Position numbers and translations under genes: made by a program. 64,000 bases of DNA, taken from assembly GCA_002070475.1 (NCBI GenBank), contig MWDI01000066.1:62001-126000 (forward strand), given 5' to 3'. A model generated the notes under the pieces. It saw nothing but the letters and a program-made list of their open reading frames with translations. It ran no database searches and was not told where the DNA came from. Shown piece by piece: positions 9,284 through 18,917 of this stretch. How positions within the stretch are numbered: the first letter of the stretch is position 1; each line of letters starts with the position of its first letter. This DNA is from Firmicutes bacterium ADurb.Bin146 (GTDB lineage Bacteria > Bacillota > Clostridia > DUPQ01).

Positions 9284-10522
9284 CTATTTTTTAATTATTC
9301 TGGCAGCATAAAAGCCTTTATCAGTAAAATCCTCGTTTAAAATATAGTCATTATTTCTTTCTAAAAATTCTTCTACTATATTTTGATTCTCCATTCTGTT
9401 TACTGTACATGTTCCATAAACCAGTATACCGCCTTTTTTAACATATCTGCTGCAAATACTTATTAATGCTTGCTGTGTTCTAATAAGGGATTCTGCAGAT
9501 TCGAATTTTAACTTAATTTCAGGACGTTTGCCTGCTACACCAATACCTGAACATGGAGCATCAATCAATACCCTGTCAAATTCTCCATCAAAATCTGAAT
9601 CATATACCGTCATATCTTTAATTAAACATTCAACATTACTAAACCTGCACCGATTGATATTCTCTTTCATCTTTGACACTCTGCTCTTTACAATATCACA
9701 TGCAATAATCTTTCCAGTATTTGCCATTGCATTTGCTATATATATAGTTTTCCCTCCGGGAGAAGCGCATGTGTCAAGCACTTTCATATTTTCTTTTACA
9801 TTAAGCATTTTTGCTATTGCCGCTGCTTTCTCATCCTGAACGATTATAGCTCCTTTATTATACTCTATCGAGGAAGAAGGACTTTTACTAGATGCAATCC
9901 TTGCACTTGTATCATCAGTTAAGCTGACATCATACCCTTGGTCTGTTAAATTATCTATGACAGTTTTCCTGTCATGAAAATGAGTATTTATGGTAACATA
10001 AGTGTCTTGAGGTTCATTGAAGCTTTTTAGCATTGCCACGCATTGTTGTTCATTTAAAACCGTCCTCATAGCATTGTATGTCTGTATGGTGCAGGAGTAT
10101 CTTATATGTGGAGGAATTGTTTTATCTTCTTCTTTTTCTTTGTGTTTTCTTATGAAATTACGTAGAACAGCATTGATAAATCCTGCAGAATTACTGCTTA
10201 CTGCTTTTTTTGCTATATTACAGGATTCATCTACAAGAGCATACGAAGGTATCTTATCCATGAACAAAAACTGGTAAATCCCCATCTTAAGAATTGTAAG
10301 AAGCATTGGTTTTGTATTGGATATATCTTTTATATATGGGGTCAAAAGATATTCCAGATATATGCTGTTTCTTAAAGTACCCATCACGATATTCATGCAT
10401 AAACGTCTGTCTTCATTGGAAAGTCTGGCATTATTCATATAGCTTTCCAGTATCATATTTGAATATTTATCCTTATATAGGACATCGTGAATTATTTTAA
10501 ATGCTGTATATCTGGTTTCCAT
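9284..10522 (-). CDS. rsmB: 16S rRNA (cytosine967-C5)-methyltransferase RsmB
   Basis: Methylates C967 of 16S rRNA with SAM. An N-terminal NusB-like RNA-binding domain (about 1-130) precedes the Rossmann methyltransferase. Key motifs are DTCASPGGKT (SAM), DAPCSGIGV and GTCTVNRMENQNIV, which contain the two catalytic-type cysteines. At 412 residues the length is slightly short but complete. Its ATG shares one base with the fmt stop (TGATG), so translation is coupled. Confidence 0.94.
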   Translation of the reverse strand: METRYTAFKIIHDVLYKDKYSNMILESYMNNARLSNEDRRLCMNIVMGTLRNSIYLEYLLTPYIKDISNTKPMLLTILKMGIYQFLFMDKIPSYALVDESCNIAKKAVSSNSAGFINAVLRNFIRKHKEKEEDKTIPPHIRYSCTIQTYNAMRTVLNEQQCVAMLKSFNEPQDTYVTINTHFHDRKTVIDNLTDQGYDVSLTDDTSARIASSKSPSSSIEYNKGAIIVQDEKAAAIAKMLNVKENMKVLDTCASPGGKTIYIANAMANTGKIIACDIVKSRVSKMKENINRCRFSNVECLIKDMTVYDSDFDGEFDRVLIDAPCSGIGVAGKRPEIKLKFESAESLIRTQQALISICSRYVKKGGILVYGTCTVNRMENQNIVEEFLERNNDYILNEDFTDKGFYAARIIKK

Positions 10523-11481
10523 CAGCAGTTACCCAATACATATCCACAGGACATGTTATGTCCGCATTGGCATATTGGCATTCTTTTTTTATCTTCAAAT
10601 TGCAACTCGTTTATATAAAGTATACCTTTTCCACATTTTATAGACATTTTATCTTTATCAATAGAGATTATCGTTCCATTAGCAACATTTTTTTCATAAT
10701 CAACATCTGAGTAATCAGCTTTTATAACCTTCATTATCTTTCCGCAGTAAGTTGTATATGTCCCAGGCCAAGGATTAAATGCTCTTATAATATTATAAAG
10801 TTTATATGCATCCATATTAAAATCCAGCTTGCCCTCTTCTTTTTTAATAATAGGTGCATATGTAACCATAGTTTCATCCTGTTTTATAGGTGTAATCTTA
10901 TTCTGTTCATATAGTTTTAATGTATCAATAAGAAGCTTTGCACCCATTACAGAAAGCCTATCATGCAATGAGCATATGTCATCTTCCCTAGAAATTTCAG
11001 TTTCCTTTTTTAACAGTATATCTCCTGTATCCATTCCTTCATCTGTAAGCATCGTAGTCACACCGGTAATGGTCTTTCCATCTATAATAGCTCTTTGCAT
11101 CGGTGATGCGCCCCTGTATTCAGGAAGTAGAGAGGCATGCACGTTTATGGTCCCATACTTTGGTATATCCAGCACTCTTTTTGGTAGTATTTGGCCAAAT
11201 GCGCAGGTCACTGCAAGATCACAGCCAATATCCGCTATCTTTTCAATCCATTCATTTTTACGTATCTTTTCCGGTTGCAGTACTAAAATACCCTGTTCAA
11301 TAGCTTTTTTCTTGATATTTGAGAATTCGACTTTGTTATGTCTGCCTTTCGGCCTGTCCGGTTGGGTAATTACAGCATTGATGGTATATCCTGCCTTTAT
11401 AAGTTCAACAAGAGATGGCAGAGCGAAATCAGGAGTACCCATAAAAATTATGTTACTTATCTTCTTCACTTTTGCCTTCAT
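10522..11481 (-). CDS. fmt: Methionyl-tRNA formyltransferase
   Basis: Formylates initiator Met-tRNA using 10-formyl-THF. The MGTPDFALPSL start motif, QPDRPKGR, catalytic region TCAFGQILP, HASLLPEYRGASPMQ and GVTTMLTDEGMDTGDIL are visible, with an OB-fold C-terminus. The ATG at 11481 lies inside the end of def (29-base overlap) with GAGGA just upstream; a GTG at 11469 is an alternative. It is paired with def as in most bacteria. Confidence 0.95.
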   Translation of the reverse strand: MKAKVKKISNIIFMGTPDFALPSLVELIKAGYTINAVITQPDRPKGRHNKVEFSNIKKKAIEQGILVLQPEKIRKNEWIEKIADIGCDLAVTCAFGQILPKRVLDIPKYGTINVHASLLPEYRGASPMQRAIIDGKTITGVTTMLTDEGMDTGDILLKKETEISREDDICSLHDRLSVMGAKLLIDTLKLYEQNKITPIKQDETMVTYAPIIKKEEGKLDFNMDAYKLYNIIRAFNPWPGTYTTYCGKIMKVIKADYSDVDYEKNVANGTIISIDKDKMSIKCGKGILYINELQFEDKKRMPICQCGHNMSCGYVLGNC

Positions 11482-11947
11482 TTTCCTCTATATCTGCAGG
11501 GTTTACTTCCTCAATAACTATATCACGGAATAAAATACCATCCATGTGGTCCAGCTCGTGACAGAAGCAATGAGCGGCATATCCTTCGACTTCAGCTTGC
11601 TGCTCTTTTCCAAATCTGTCCTTATACTTTACCTTAATCTTTAATGGCCTTTTAACTGTACCATAAAATTCAGGTAAGCTTAAGCATCCTTCGATATCTA
11701 TATCCTCGCCTTCCCTTTCAACCACTTCTGGATTAACTAGCTCATATTTCTGCCCGTCAATTTCTATAACTGCCACACGCCTAAGCACTCCTACTTGGAC
11801 TGCGGCTAACCCAAGTCCTGGTGCTGCTAACATGGTTTCATACATATCATCAAATAAAGTATGCAGCTTGTCATCAAAAGATGTGACTTCTCTTGACTTT
11901 TTCCTTAGTATTTCATCGCCTTCGGTACGTATTTTTCTTATTGCCAT
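11453..11947 (-). CDS. def: Peptide deformylase
   Basis: Removes the N-formyl group from new proteins. Motif 1 GLGLAAVQVG, motif 2 EGCLSLP (metal Cys) and motif 3 HELDHMDG (HExxH) are intact. It ends in an acidic tail (EENEGKSEEDK) that overlaps the start of fmt. First gene of the leftward translation cluster in this window; priA, often upstream of def, is not here. Confidence 0.95.
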   Translation of the reverse strand: MAIRKIRTEGDEILRKKSREVTSFDDKLHTLFDDMYETMLAAPGLGLAAVQVGVLRRVAVIEIDGQKYELVNPEVVEREGEDIDIEGCLSLPEFYGTVKRPLKIKVKYKDRFGKEQQAEVEGYAAHCFCHELDHMDGILFRDIVIEEVNPADIEENEGKSEEDK

Positions 11948-12004
11948 TTCTTACTCCATAATTTTCTATATCAATTTTATACTATCAGCAGTTAATAGGC
12001 AAAC

Positions 12005-12033
12005 AAAAAAAGGGATACCCCTGAGGATATCCC
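12005..12033 (-). terminator. Rho-independent terminator after the sugar ABC ATPase gene
   Basis: Read leftward, a GGGATA...TATCCC stem (12012-12033) is followed by seven U (complement of 12005-12011). It lies 20 bases after the ATPase stop codon and separates it from def. Confidence 0.75.
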
Positions 12034-12052
12034 ATTTAGTCTTGTTTTTTTA

Positions 12053-13177
12053 CTATTCTGCAAAAATCGTTTTTTCTGATTCTTTGTCGAATATATGAAT
12101 TCTGACTGTATCTATAGCAATCTTAACAGTTGAACCTGGTCTTGCTTTTGTTGAAGGGCTTACTCTTGCAATAATATTGCTCTTTGCAAATGTGAAGTAT
12201 AGAAGAGCTTCAGGTCCCATCATTTCAACAACATCAATCTTTACTTCAATTGTCGTATCTTGCATCTGATCAAGATATACCTGCTCGTCACGGAAATGTT
12301 CTGGCCTGATTCCAAGTATAACTGCTTTCCCATTATATCCTTTTCCAAGTATGCTCTTTGCTCTCTTCTCTGAGAACTTAATCTTTGTTCCAGAAATATC
12401 TATCCAAACATCGTTACCTTTTTCTTCTATAACAGCATGTAAAAAGTTCATCTGCGGTGTTCCGATAAATCCTGCAACATACATATTTGAAGGATTATCA
12501 TACATTATCTGGGGAGGATCAACCTGCTGTATAAATCCTGCTCTCATAACAACAATTCTAGTACCCATGGTCATAGCTTCAACCTGGTCATGTGTAACAT
12601 ATATGAATGTAGTCTTAAGTTTCTGATGAAGCTTTGTCAGCTCAACACGCATCTGTGCCCTTAATTTAGCATCAAGGTTTGAAAGAGGTTCGTCCATAAG
12701 GAATACCTTTGGTTCACGAACAATAGCACGACCTAATGCGACCCTCTGTCTCTGTCCTCCGGAAAGAGCTTTTGGTTTTCTGTCAAGTAAGTGTTCGATT
12801 TCCAATATCTTTGCTGCTGAATGCACTCTTTGTCTGATTTCTGCTTTTGGCATCTTTCTTAATTTTAAACCGAATGCCATATTATCAAAAATAGTCATAT
12901 GAGGATACAAAGCATAGTTTTGGAAAACCATTGCTATATCTCTGTCTTTAGGATGTACTTCGTTTATAATTCTATCTGCGATATAAATCTCACCTGCTGT
13001 GATATCTTCAAGTCCTGCTATCATTCTCAGTGTTGTTGTTTTTCCACATCCTGAAGGTCCAAGCAGTACCAAGAACTCCCTATCTTCAATAACGAGATTG
13101 AAGTCTGAAACAGCTGTTATCCCGCCACGGTTAGGTTCATACTTTTTATATACGTTTCTCAATGTAACTTTTGCCAT
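12053..13177 (-). CDS. Carbohydrate ABC transporter ATPase, MsmK/UgpC type
   Basis: Energises sugar importers of the CUT1 group. Walker [10 protein letters not shown] (about 38-46), Q-loop [13 protein letters not shown], signature [14 protein letters not shown], Walker [14 protein letters not shown] and the H-loop [10 protein letters not shown] are followed by a regulatory MOP/OB domain (about 235-374). It stands alone with its own terminator. Stand-alone MsmK-type ATPases serve several permease sets in Firmicutes, so it may power the permease pair at 23518-25369, which has no ATPase of its own; that pairing is inferred. Confidence 0.92.
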   Translation of the reverse strand: MAKVTLRNVYKKYEPNRGGITAVSDFNLVIEDREFLVLLGPSGCGKTTTLRMIAGLEDITAGEIYIADRIINEVHPKDRDIAMVFQNYALYPHMTIFDNMAFGLKLRKMPKAEIRQRVHSAAKILEIEHLLDRKPKALSGGQRQRVALGRAIVREPKVFLMDEPLSNLDAKLRAQMRVELTKLHQKLKTTFIYVTHDQVEAMTMGTRIVVMRAGFIQQVDPPQIMYDNPSNMYVAGFIGTPQMNFLHAVIEEKGNDVWIDISGTKIKFSEKRAKSILGKGYNGKAVILGIRPEHFRDEQVYLDQMQDTTIEVKIDVVEMMGPEALLYFTFAKSNIIARVSPSTKARPGSTVKIAIDTVRIHIFDKESEKTIFAE

Positions 13178-13292
13178 ATCTGATTCCTCCTATACATTTC
13201 TTTTTCTATTCTATCACTTTATTAGGAAGAATATAAGATGGTATGTCTACAAAAAAAACCTTGCTTTTTTGTTCATTTTGCATAAAAACCTG

Positions 13293-13898
13293 CTACTTGT
13301 GAAGTATAGGCGATAACCTTTTGTATAAAAGGAATGTAAGCAGGCTGCTTAGTACTCCTTTAATGATGTTAAAGGGTACATTTGCTAATAATATCAAATC
13401 CCATAATGTATTTATTTTGGGATTTACTTTCGTTCCCATCGCTATAATAGTTTCGATAGGTAGACCATAGGCTTTCGCGTAAAACGGAATTAACATATAA
13501 TAATTTAATATCGCTCCGACTACCGTCATACAGATAATTCCGACAAGCATTCCTATAAGAGCATTTTTTATGTTTTTGTTTTTCTTATATATAATTCCTG
13601 CTGGAACTGCCAAGCAGCATCCTACTATGAAATTTGCAAGTTCTCCTACCCCTGCAGTAGTTGTTCCGGTTATAACTAAATTAATCAGTATCTTAATTGC
13701 TTCGATAATAATTCCAGCTACAGGTCCCATTGCGAATGCCCCTAAAAGAACCGATACTTCGCTTAAATCAATTTCATAGAAACTTGGAGCAAATGGTAAT
13801 GGAATTTCTAACAACATAAGAAGCCCTGCTACTGCGCCTAGAATACCCATTTTTGCCATATTCTTTGTTGTCATCAGTTTTGTCTCACATCGTGTCAT
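13293..13898 (-). CDS. ribU: ECF transporter S component, RibU-like (probable riboflavin uptake)
   Basis: Membrane substrate-binding unit of a group II ECF importer. It has about six hydrophobic helices in 201 residues. The region FAPSFYEIDLSEVSVLLGAFAMGP and the downstream EAIKILINL match the RibU signature around helices 2-3 (quoted here in parts: FAPSFYEIDLSEV, GAFAMGPVAG). Start ATG 13898 has AAGGAG. I see no FMN riboswitch in the short gap upstream, so substrate rests on sequence resemblance alone. The A and T units are elsewhere. Confidence 0.75.
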   Translation of the reverse strand: MTRCETKLMTTKNMAKMGILGAVAGLLMLLEIPLPFAPSFYEIDLSEVSVLLGAFAMGPVAGIIIEAIKILINLVITGTTTAGVGELANFIVGCCLAVPAGIIYKKNKNIKNALIGMLVGIICMTVVGAILNYYMLIPFYAKAYGLPIETIIAMGTKVNPKINTLWDLILLANVPFNIIKGVLSSLLTFLLYKRLSPILHK

Positions 13899-13995
13899 TT
13901 ACAACTCCTTAAATTGTCGTTCATGCAAAAGTATAACACAAAGATTAGAATAAATGTATAATATAAATATAAAAGCAGAGCAAGGAGATTATAAA

Positions 13996-14961
13996 ATGAA
14001 ATTAGGTGTTTTTACTGTCGTATTGGGTTCTATGAATCTGGAAGAAGCTATACTTTACCTAAAGAATCTGGGTGTAAGTGCAATTGAACTAGGTGCAGGA
14101 GGATATCCGGGAACCGCGCATATTGATGCTAAGAAACTATATGATAAACCAGAAGAAATAAGAAAAATCAAAAAACTGGTTGAAAAATATGATATGGAAA
14201 TAAGTGCATTAAGCTGTCATGGAAATGCAGTCCATCCTGATAAAAAAATAGCTGAAGCTTTTCAGCAGGACTTTGAAAAAACTGTCCTTCTTGCAGAAAA
14301 ACTTGAAGTGAATACCGTAGTAACTTTTTCAGGCTGCCCAGGAGATTATAATAATGCCAAATATCCTAACTGGGTAACATGTCCATGGCCGGATGACTTT
14401 TTAAAAATACTAGACTATCAATGGAATGATGTACTAATTCCATACTGGTCCGAACAGGTTGAATTTGCAAAAATGCATAATGTTAACCAGATTGCGCTGG
14501 AAATGCATCCTGGATTCTGTGTATATAATCCTGAAACATGTCTTAAATTAAGAAATGCTGTAGGACCTGTAATAGGTGCGAACTTTGATCCTTCACATCT
14601 TTTCTGGCAGGGTATTGATATAATTAAAGCTATAAGAGCATTGAAAGGAGCTATATACCATTTTCATGCAAAAGATACAAAAATATATTATCCTAATTCA
14701 GAAGTTAATGGAGTACTGGATACAAAACCATACGGGAATGAATCTGAAAGATCATGGCTCTTCCGCGCAGTCGGTACTGGACACGACAGGCAAATTTGGA
14801 ATGACATATTCGCTGAACTGCGAATAGCAGGATATGACCATGTAATATCGATTGAACATGAAGATAGTCTTATGAGCGGGCAAGAGGGTCTAAAAAAAGC
14901 AATATCATTTTTGAAGGAAACCATGATTTTCGAACCTAAGGGCACAATGTACTGGGCATAA
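13996..14961 (+). CDS. Sugar phosphate isomerase/epimerase, xylose isomerase-like TIM barrel
   Basis: Member of the AP-endonuclease-2/IolE-like superfamily. The start is ATG 13996 (MKLGVFTVVLGSMN) because AAGGAG sits just upstream; an ATG 42 bases earlier lacks one. Metal-site residues are visible: Glu and His in IALEMHPGFCVYNP, ANFDPSHLFWQGID, HFHAKDTKIYYPN and SIEHEDSLM. It is 321 residues long and monocistronic, with a TATAAT at 13957-13962 but no clear -35. Substrate unknown. Confidence 0.8.
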   Translation: MKLGVFTVVLGSMNLEEAILYLKNLGVSAIELGAGGYPGTAHIDAKKLYDKPEEIRKIKKLVEKYDMEISALSCHGNAVHPDKKIAEAFQQDFEKTVLLAEKLEVNTVVTFSGCPGDYNNAKYPNWVTCPWPDDFLKILDYQWNDVLIPYWSEQVEFAKMHNVNQIALEMHPGFCVYNPETCLKLRNAVGPVIGANFDPSHLFWQGIDIIKAIRALKGAIYHFHAKDTKIYYPNSEVNGVLDTKPYGNESERSWLFRAVGTGHDRQIWNDIFAELRIAGYDHVISIEHEDSLMSGQEGLKKAISFLKETMIFEPKGTMYWA

Positions 14962-14999
14962 GCAGATCAGAAACATAACATAAGATAGATACCAATCAA

Positions 15000-15021
15000 A
15001 AAGCTGATGTAAATCAGCTTT
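15000..15021. terminator. Bidirectional terminator between convergent genes
   Basis: Perfect 9-base-pair stem AAAGCTGAT/ATCAGCTTT with a GTAA loop. A T-rich stretch follows on the + strand and, read leftward, five U follow. It lies between the isomerase and metG stop codons. Confidence 0.7.
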
Positions 15022-15076
15022 ATTTATCTTTTACTATATTTTGTTCCAAAAGCAATGTTTTTCTATTTAAACTTCA

Positions 15077-17005
15077 TTAAGATACTTTTGACCCAGTAGG
15101 CATATTTTTATCTAAAGTAAGTAGAGATAAAGTTTTTTTATCTGAAGCTGCAAGCAGCATACCTTCACTTGTCTCTCCTCTGAGTACTGCAGGTTTTAGG
15201 TTTGTTACAACAATTACAGTCTTGCCTATAAGCTCTTCACATGTGTAATACTCAGCTATTCCCGATATAATTTGTCTTGTCTTGTTTTCAATATCAACTT
15301 GAAGTTTTAAAAGTTTTTTAGCTCCTTTAACAGGTTCAGCAGCAATTATTTTAGCTGTCTTAAGCTCGATTTTAGCAAAATCTTCAATACCGATATATAC
15401 TATATTGTCAGCTTCTTGCTTTTCTCTGATTTCTTTTTCAATTTCTTCAAGCTTCTTTTCAGTATCTATCCTGCTAAATAGTATTTCAGGCTTTCCAAGT
15501 TCTATTTCATCTTCAAGCTTTCCGAAGACTCCTGTAGAACTGTAACTATTCTTTTTTGTGTTTAATTGGGCTGTTATCTTTTCTGAAGTAGAAGGAATGA
15601 AAGGATACAAAAGGATAGATATGACTCTGATTCCTTCTAGCAGGTTATACATAACTTTTTTAAGCCTTTCATGATCTTCAGGATTTTTGAATAATGTCCA
15701 AGGCAATGTCTCGTCAATATATTTATTACAACGTTTCGCCAAACTCATTACTTCATAAATAGCATCGCTAACTTTATATTGCATCATAAGATCTGCAACT
15801 TTTTTAGGCGTAATTTCAATCAGTTCTATAAGTTCCTTGTCGGCATCATTCTGTGGTAACAGTGATGCTGGTTTTCTAACTATTCCGTCAAAGTATTTAT
15901 GTTGCATAGTAATTGTCCTGTTAACAAGATTCCCAAGGATATTAGCTAAATCTGAATTAATTTTTTCAATAATCTGTCTGTGGGATATTATTCCGTCGTT
16001 TGCATAATTCATTTCGCTTAAAACATAATATCTGACTTCATCCACACCAAAAAGTCTTGATAAATCATCAGCATAAAGAATATTGCCTTTTGATTTGCTC
16101 ATCTTGCTTCCATCTCCAAATAATAACCAAGGATGTCCGAGAACTTTTTTTGGTAGAGGGATCTCAAGTGCCATAAGCATAATCGGCCAGTATATGGTAT
16201 GGAATCTTACAATATCTTTTCCTATAACATGCACATCACATGGCCAGTATTTTTTATATAATTCACTGCTATTTCCATCAGCATCATATCCTATCCCTGT
16301 TATGTAATTTGATAAAGCATCTATCCAGACATACACTATATGCTTAGGATCGAACGGAACTTTTACTCCCCATGCAAATGATGTACGGGAGACGCACAAA
16401 TCCTGCAGTCCGGGCTTTAAAAAATTATTAATCATTTCATTTTTTCTTGATTCAGGCTGTATAAAATCAGGATTCTTTTCGATATATTCCATAAGTCTGT
16501 CCTGATACTTAGAAAGCTTAAAGAAATATGCTTCCTCTTTTGCTCTTTTCACTTCTCTTTTGCAATCCGGGCACTTACCTTCTTCAAGTTGCGATTCTGT
16601 CCAAAAAGATTCGCAAGGAGTACAGTACCAGCCTTCATATTCACTTTTATAAATATCACCTTTATCGTACAGTCTTTTGAATATCTTTTGGATTTGCAGT
16701 TGATGATCTTCATCGGTAGTCCGTATGAATTTATCGTAACTAGTATTCATAAGATCCCATATCCTCTTTATTTCTTTAGCGGCAGCATCTACAAACTGCT
16801 TTGGAGTAAGATTATTTTCCTTTGCTTTATCCTCAATCTTCTGCCCATGCTCATCTGTACCAGTCATAAAGAAAACATCATATCCCTGCATTCGCATAAA
16901 CCTTGCAATGCTGTCCGCAAGAATAATTTCATAGGTGTTGCCTATGTGCGGTTTGCCAGATGCATATGCTATTGCAGTCGTGATATAGAATTTTTTCTTA
17001 TTCAT
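15077..17005 (-). CDS. metG: Methionyl-tRNA synthetase
   Basis: Charges tRNA-Met. Class I signatures HIGN (SGKPHIGN) and KMSKS (SKMSKSKGN) are present, with a four-Cys zinc knuckle (CTPC...CPDC, about 125-145) and a C-terminal EMAP/Trbp111-type tRNA-binding domain (last 100 residues). The start is set at ATG 17005 (MNKKKFYITTAIAY) because AAGGAG precedes it; an in-frame TTG six codons upstream also exists. No T-box or SAM riboswitch fits in the 43-base upstream gap. Confidence 0.95.
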   Translation of the reverse strand: MNKKKFYITTAIAYASGKPHIGNTYEIILADSIARFMRMQGYDVFFMTGTDEHGQKIEDKAKENNLTPKQFVDAAAKEIKRIWDLMNTSYDKFIRTTDEDHQLQIQKIFKRLYDKGDIYKSEYEGWYCTPCESFWTESQLEEGKCPDCKREVKRAKEEAYFFKLSKYQDRLMEYIEKNPDFIQPESRKNEMINNFLKPGLQDLCVSRTSFAWGVKVPFDPKHIVYVWIDALSNYITGIGYDADGNSSELYKKYWPCDVHVIGKDIVRFHTIYWPIMLMALEIPLPKKVLGHPWLLFGDGSKMSKSKGNILYADDLSRLFGVDEVRYYVLSEMNYANDGIISHRQIIEKINSDLANILGNLVNRTITMQHKYFDGIVRKPASLLPQNDADKELIELIEITPKKVADLMMQYKVSDAIYEVMSLAKRCNKYIDETLPWTLFKNPEDHERLKKVMYNLLEGIRVISILLYPFIPSTSEKITAQLNTKKNSYSSTGVFGKLEDEIELGKPEILFSRIDTEKKLEEIEKEIREKQEADNIVYIGIEDFAKIELKTAKIIAAEPVKGAKKLLKLQVDIENKTRQIISGIAEYYTCEELIGKTVIVVTNLKPAVLRGETSEGMLLAASDKKTLSLLTLDKNMPTGSKVS

Positions 17006-17066
17006 ACTAACTCCTTCAAACAAATTTTAATCAGTATATATCAATACCTGATATTAGTAAATATAT

Positions 17067-17954
17067 TTACCTTTTTATATTTTTCCTATCTGCTTTCAAT
17101 CTTTCTATTACAGCCCGTGCAGATAAAGCTCCATCCGAAACTGCTGTGGCTACCTGCATATATGAATTTATACAATCTCCTGCAGCATAAATCCTGTCTA
17201 TGTTTGTCATCTTGTTTTCATCTACAAGTATCTTACCTTTTTCTGTCGCAATACCGGATTTGATACAGAAAGATGAAGCATCTGCAGTACCATAAGCTAT
17301 GAATATGCCATCAAACTCTTCTTTTGAACCGTCTTTAAATTCTATACCTTTTACATGCTCTTCGCCATATATCACATTTATCTGTTTATCTATTACAGTG
17401 ACATCATTATAATCTGAAGCATTAAATTCCAGCGCTTTTCCGTTTGTCAAAAGGTATGCTTGTTTTGTAAACATCAGAAGATCATTTAGTTCATGTTCAG
17501 CAAATCTCGTATATCCGACTATTGCAACTTTTTTATTGCGGAAAAAGAAACCATCACAAGTCACACAATAACTTATGCCTTTACCTTCATAATCTTTTAG
17601 CCCTGGCACATTAAGGCTTTTTCTTGTCATTCCTGCGGCTATAATTACATAAGAAGCCGTATACTCCTCTTTCAACCCCTTTACAATAATATTCTTATCT
17701 TCCGAAGATAAGAACATAACCACCTCATCTTCAACAAATTCCACATTAAATCTTTTGGCCTGTTGAACTCCTTCTTCTAAAAGTCTTGCAGCTTCGACAG
17801 GTTGGGCATATCCATAATAATTCTCTATGTAATCAGTTTTTTCAAGTGATCCGCCATCTTTAAACAGTATCAATGTCTTAAATCCAGCTCTCCCAAGATA
17901 GATTCCTGCTTGTGCGCCTGCAGGACCTTTTCCTACGATAATGACATCATACAT
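17067..17954 (-). CDS. Thioredoxin-reductase-like flavoprotein lacking a canonical NADPH site
   Basis: Two-domain pyridine-nucleotide-disulfide fold of 295 residues. The FAD site GKGPAGAQAGIYLG and the C-terminal FAD motif IYAAGDCI are intact, and the redox CxxC (CVTCDG, near residue 130) is present. However, the expected GxGxxA NADPH loop reads VGYTRFAEHE, and the HRRxxxRA motif that binds the 2'-phosphate is absent (LLTNGKALEFNA). This resembles the ferredoxin-dependent thioredoxin reductases (FFTR) of clostridia rather than NADPH-TrxB. No thioredoxin gene is adjacent. The fold is secure; electron donor is inferred. Confidence 0.8.
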   Translation of the reverse strand: MYDVIIVGKGPAGAQAGIYLGRAGFKTLILFKDGGSLEKTDYIENYYGYAQPVEAARLLEEGVQQAKRFNVEFVEDEVVMFLSSEDKNIIVKGLKEEYTASYVIIAAGMTRKSLNVPGLKDYEGKGISYCVTCDGFFFRNKKVAIVGYTRFAEHELNDLLMFTKQAYLLTNGKALEFNASDYNDVTVIDKQINVIYGEEHVKGIEFKDGSKEEFDGIFIAYGTADASSFCIKSGIATEKGKILVDENKMTNIDRIYAAGDCINSYMQVATAVSDGALSARAVIERLKADRKNIKR

Positions 17955-17990
17955 AACATATGCCTCCTTTAATTAATCTATTTAATTATT

Positions 17991-18824
17991 TCAGTTGTTA
18001 ACTCTGTAAGGCTCTATAAGTTTATCAAAATTATAGAATGGAAAAACAGCAAAAAAACTGAAATACACAGTGTAAAGGATAAATCCTATCAAGAATTCCA
18101 ACACTTTATTTTCTATCTGGAACATTATAAACAGGACACCTGCAAGGAAAAGCAAAAGCAATGTAACCTTACCAAAAGTCCTCCAATACCTTGCATTAAC
18201 CGCAGCATTTGCTTTCTCTATCGGATACTTTGAAAAATGAAATATTGAAGGGAATTTAAACATAAAATTCATGTAAATCAATATAAAGATTGCTATGATT
18301 ATAAATATTAAAACAGCTAGCAGTATATATACCACAGTGGTGTCATGACCAGCCTCTGTAACAGAATTTCTTAATATAAAAAAAGGAGTGAAGGCAAGAG
18401 GAATAAAACCTATAAACAGCAGAAGCGATAAATATAACTGAAAAAACACTAGTGTGCATCTGAAAAATCCTTTCTTTAAACCATTAAGAAAATGTGAAAA
18501 ATCTGTTTTTATTCTTTTAACAGTAAGGTGGATTATATTCATATAACCACTGAATAGCAAGCTAGATAATAAAGCAAGAACTACAGCTGTTATAAGTATT
18601 CCCAGTAATATATATGGTATATTGGTATAATTATATACAGTTTTTGAAAACATAATCACTGTATCTCCAATTTCATCAGAGATAAATGATGTATAGTATT
18701 TCGCAAGCATTTTCAACGGATTGAAAACCATTATTATGCAGTACACTAATGACATGATTGCCACATAAATCGGTATTAAAGGTTTTTTTATAAAATATAC
18801 TAATGAATTACTGAAAAAATTCAT
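17991..18824 (-). CDS. Integral membrane protein of unknown function
   Basis: I do not recognise a named family. The 277-residue protein has about six strongly hydrophobic segments, a short N-terminal cytosolic stretch and a conserved-looking loop YMNIIHLTVKRIKTDFSHFL between helices 2 and 3. Start ATG 18824 has GGAGG. It sits 36 bases upstream of the thioredoxin-reductase-like gene on the same strand and may share its message. A 14-base perfect palindrome lies upstream at 18883. Confidence 0.6.
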   Translation of the reverse strand: MNFFSNSLVYFIKKPLIPIYVAIMSLVYCIIMVFNPLKMLAKYYTSFISDEIGDTVIMFSKTVYNYTNIPYILLGILITAVVLALLSSLLFSGYMNIIHLTVKRIKTDFSHFLNGLKKGFFRCTLVFFQLYLSLLLFIGFIPLAFTPFFILRNSVTEAGHDTTVVYILLAVLIFIIIAIFILIYMNFMFKFPSIFHFSKYPIEKANAAVNARYWRTFGKVTLLLLFLAGVLFIMFQIENKVLEFLIGFILYTVYFSFFAVFPFYNFDKLIEPYRVNN

Positions 18825-18882
18825 ATTTCCTCCACTAAAACATTGTGATTATATCATAGGGGTATGCCCTTTGCAAGAAATG

Positions 18883-18896
18883 TCAGTCATGACTGA
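18883..18896. promoter_or_regulatory. 14-base perfect palindrome, possible operator
   Basis: TCAGTCATGACTGA reads the same on both strands. It lies between the response regulator stop and the membrane protein start. It could be a repressor site for the membrane protein gene. It has no loop or U-tract, so it is not a terminator. Confidence 0.3.
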
Positions 18897-18917
18897 TTCC
18901 ATATTTTGCGGTCTGCT

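Noticed and set aside
10829..11533. 234-codon + strand open frame
   Set aside because: Lies fully antisense to fmt and def, whose motifs are intact; hydrophobic low-complexity translation with no domain, so a shadow frame.
13899..13995. Possible FMN riboswitch upstream of the RibU-like gene
   Set aside because: The gap is under 100 bases, AT-rich and lacks the conserved RFN-element boxes.
17006..17066. T-box or SAM riboswitch before metG
   Set aside because: The intergenic distance is too short and no T-box or S-box sequence is visible.
16589..17263. 224-codon + strand open frame across the metG start
   Set aside because: Antisense to metG and the thioredoxin-reductase-like gene; Phe/Ile/Tyr-rich translation without recognisable features or RBS.
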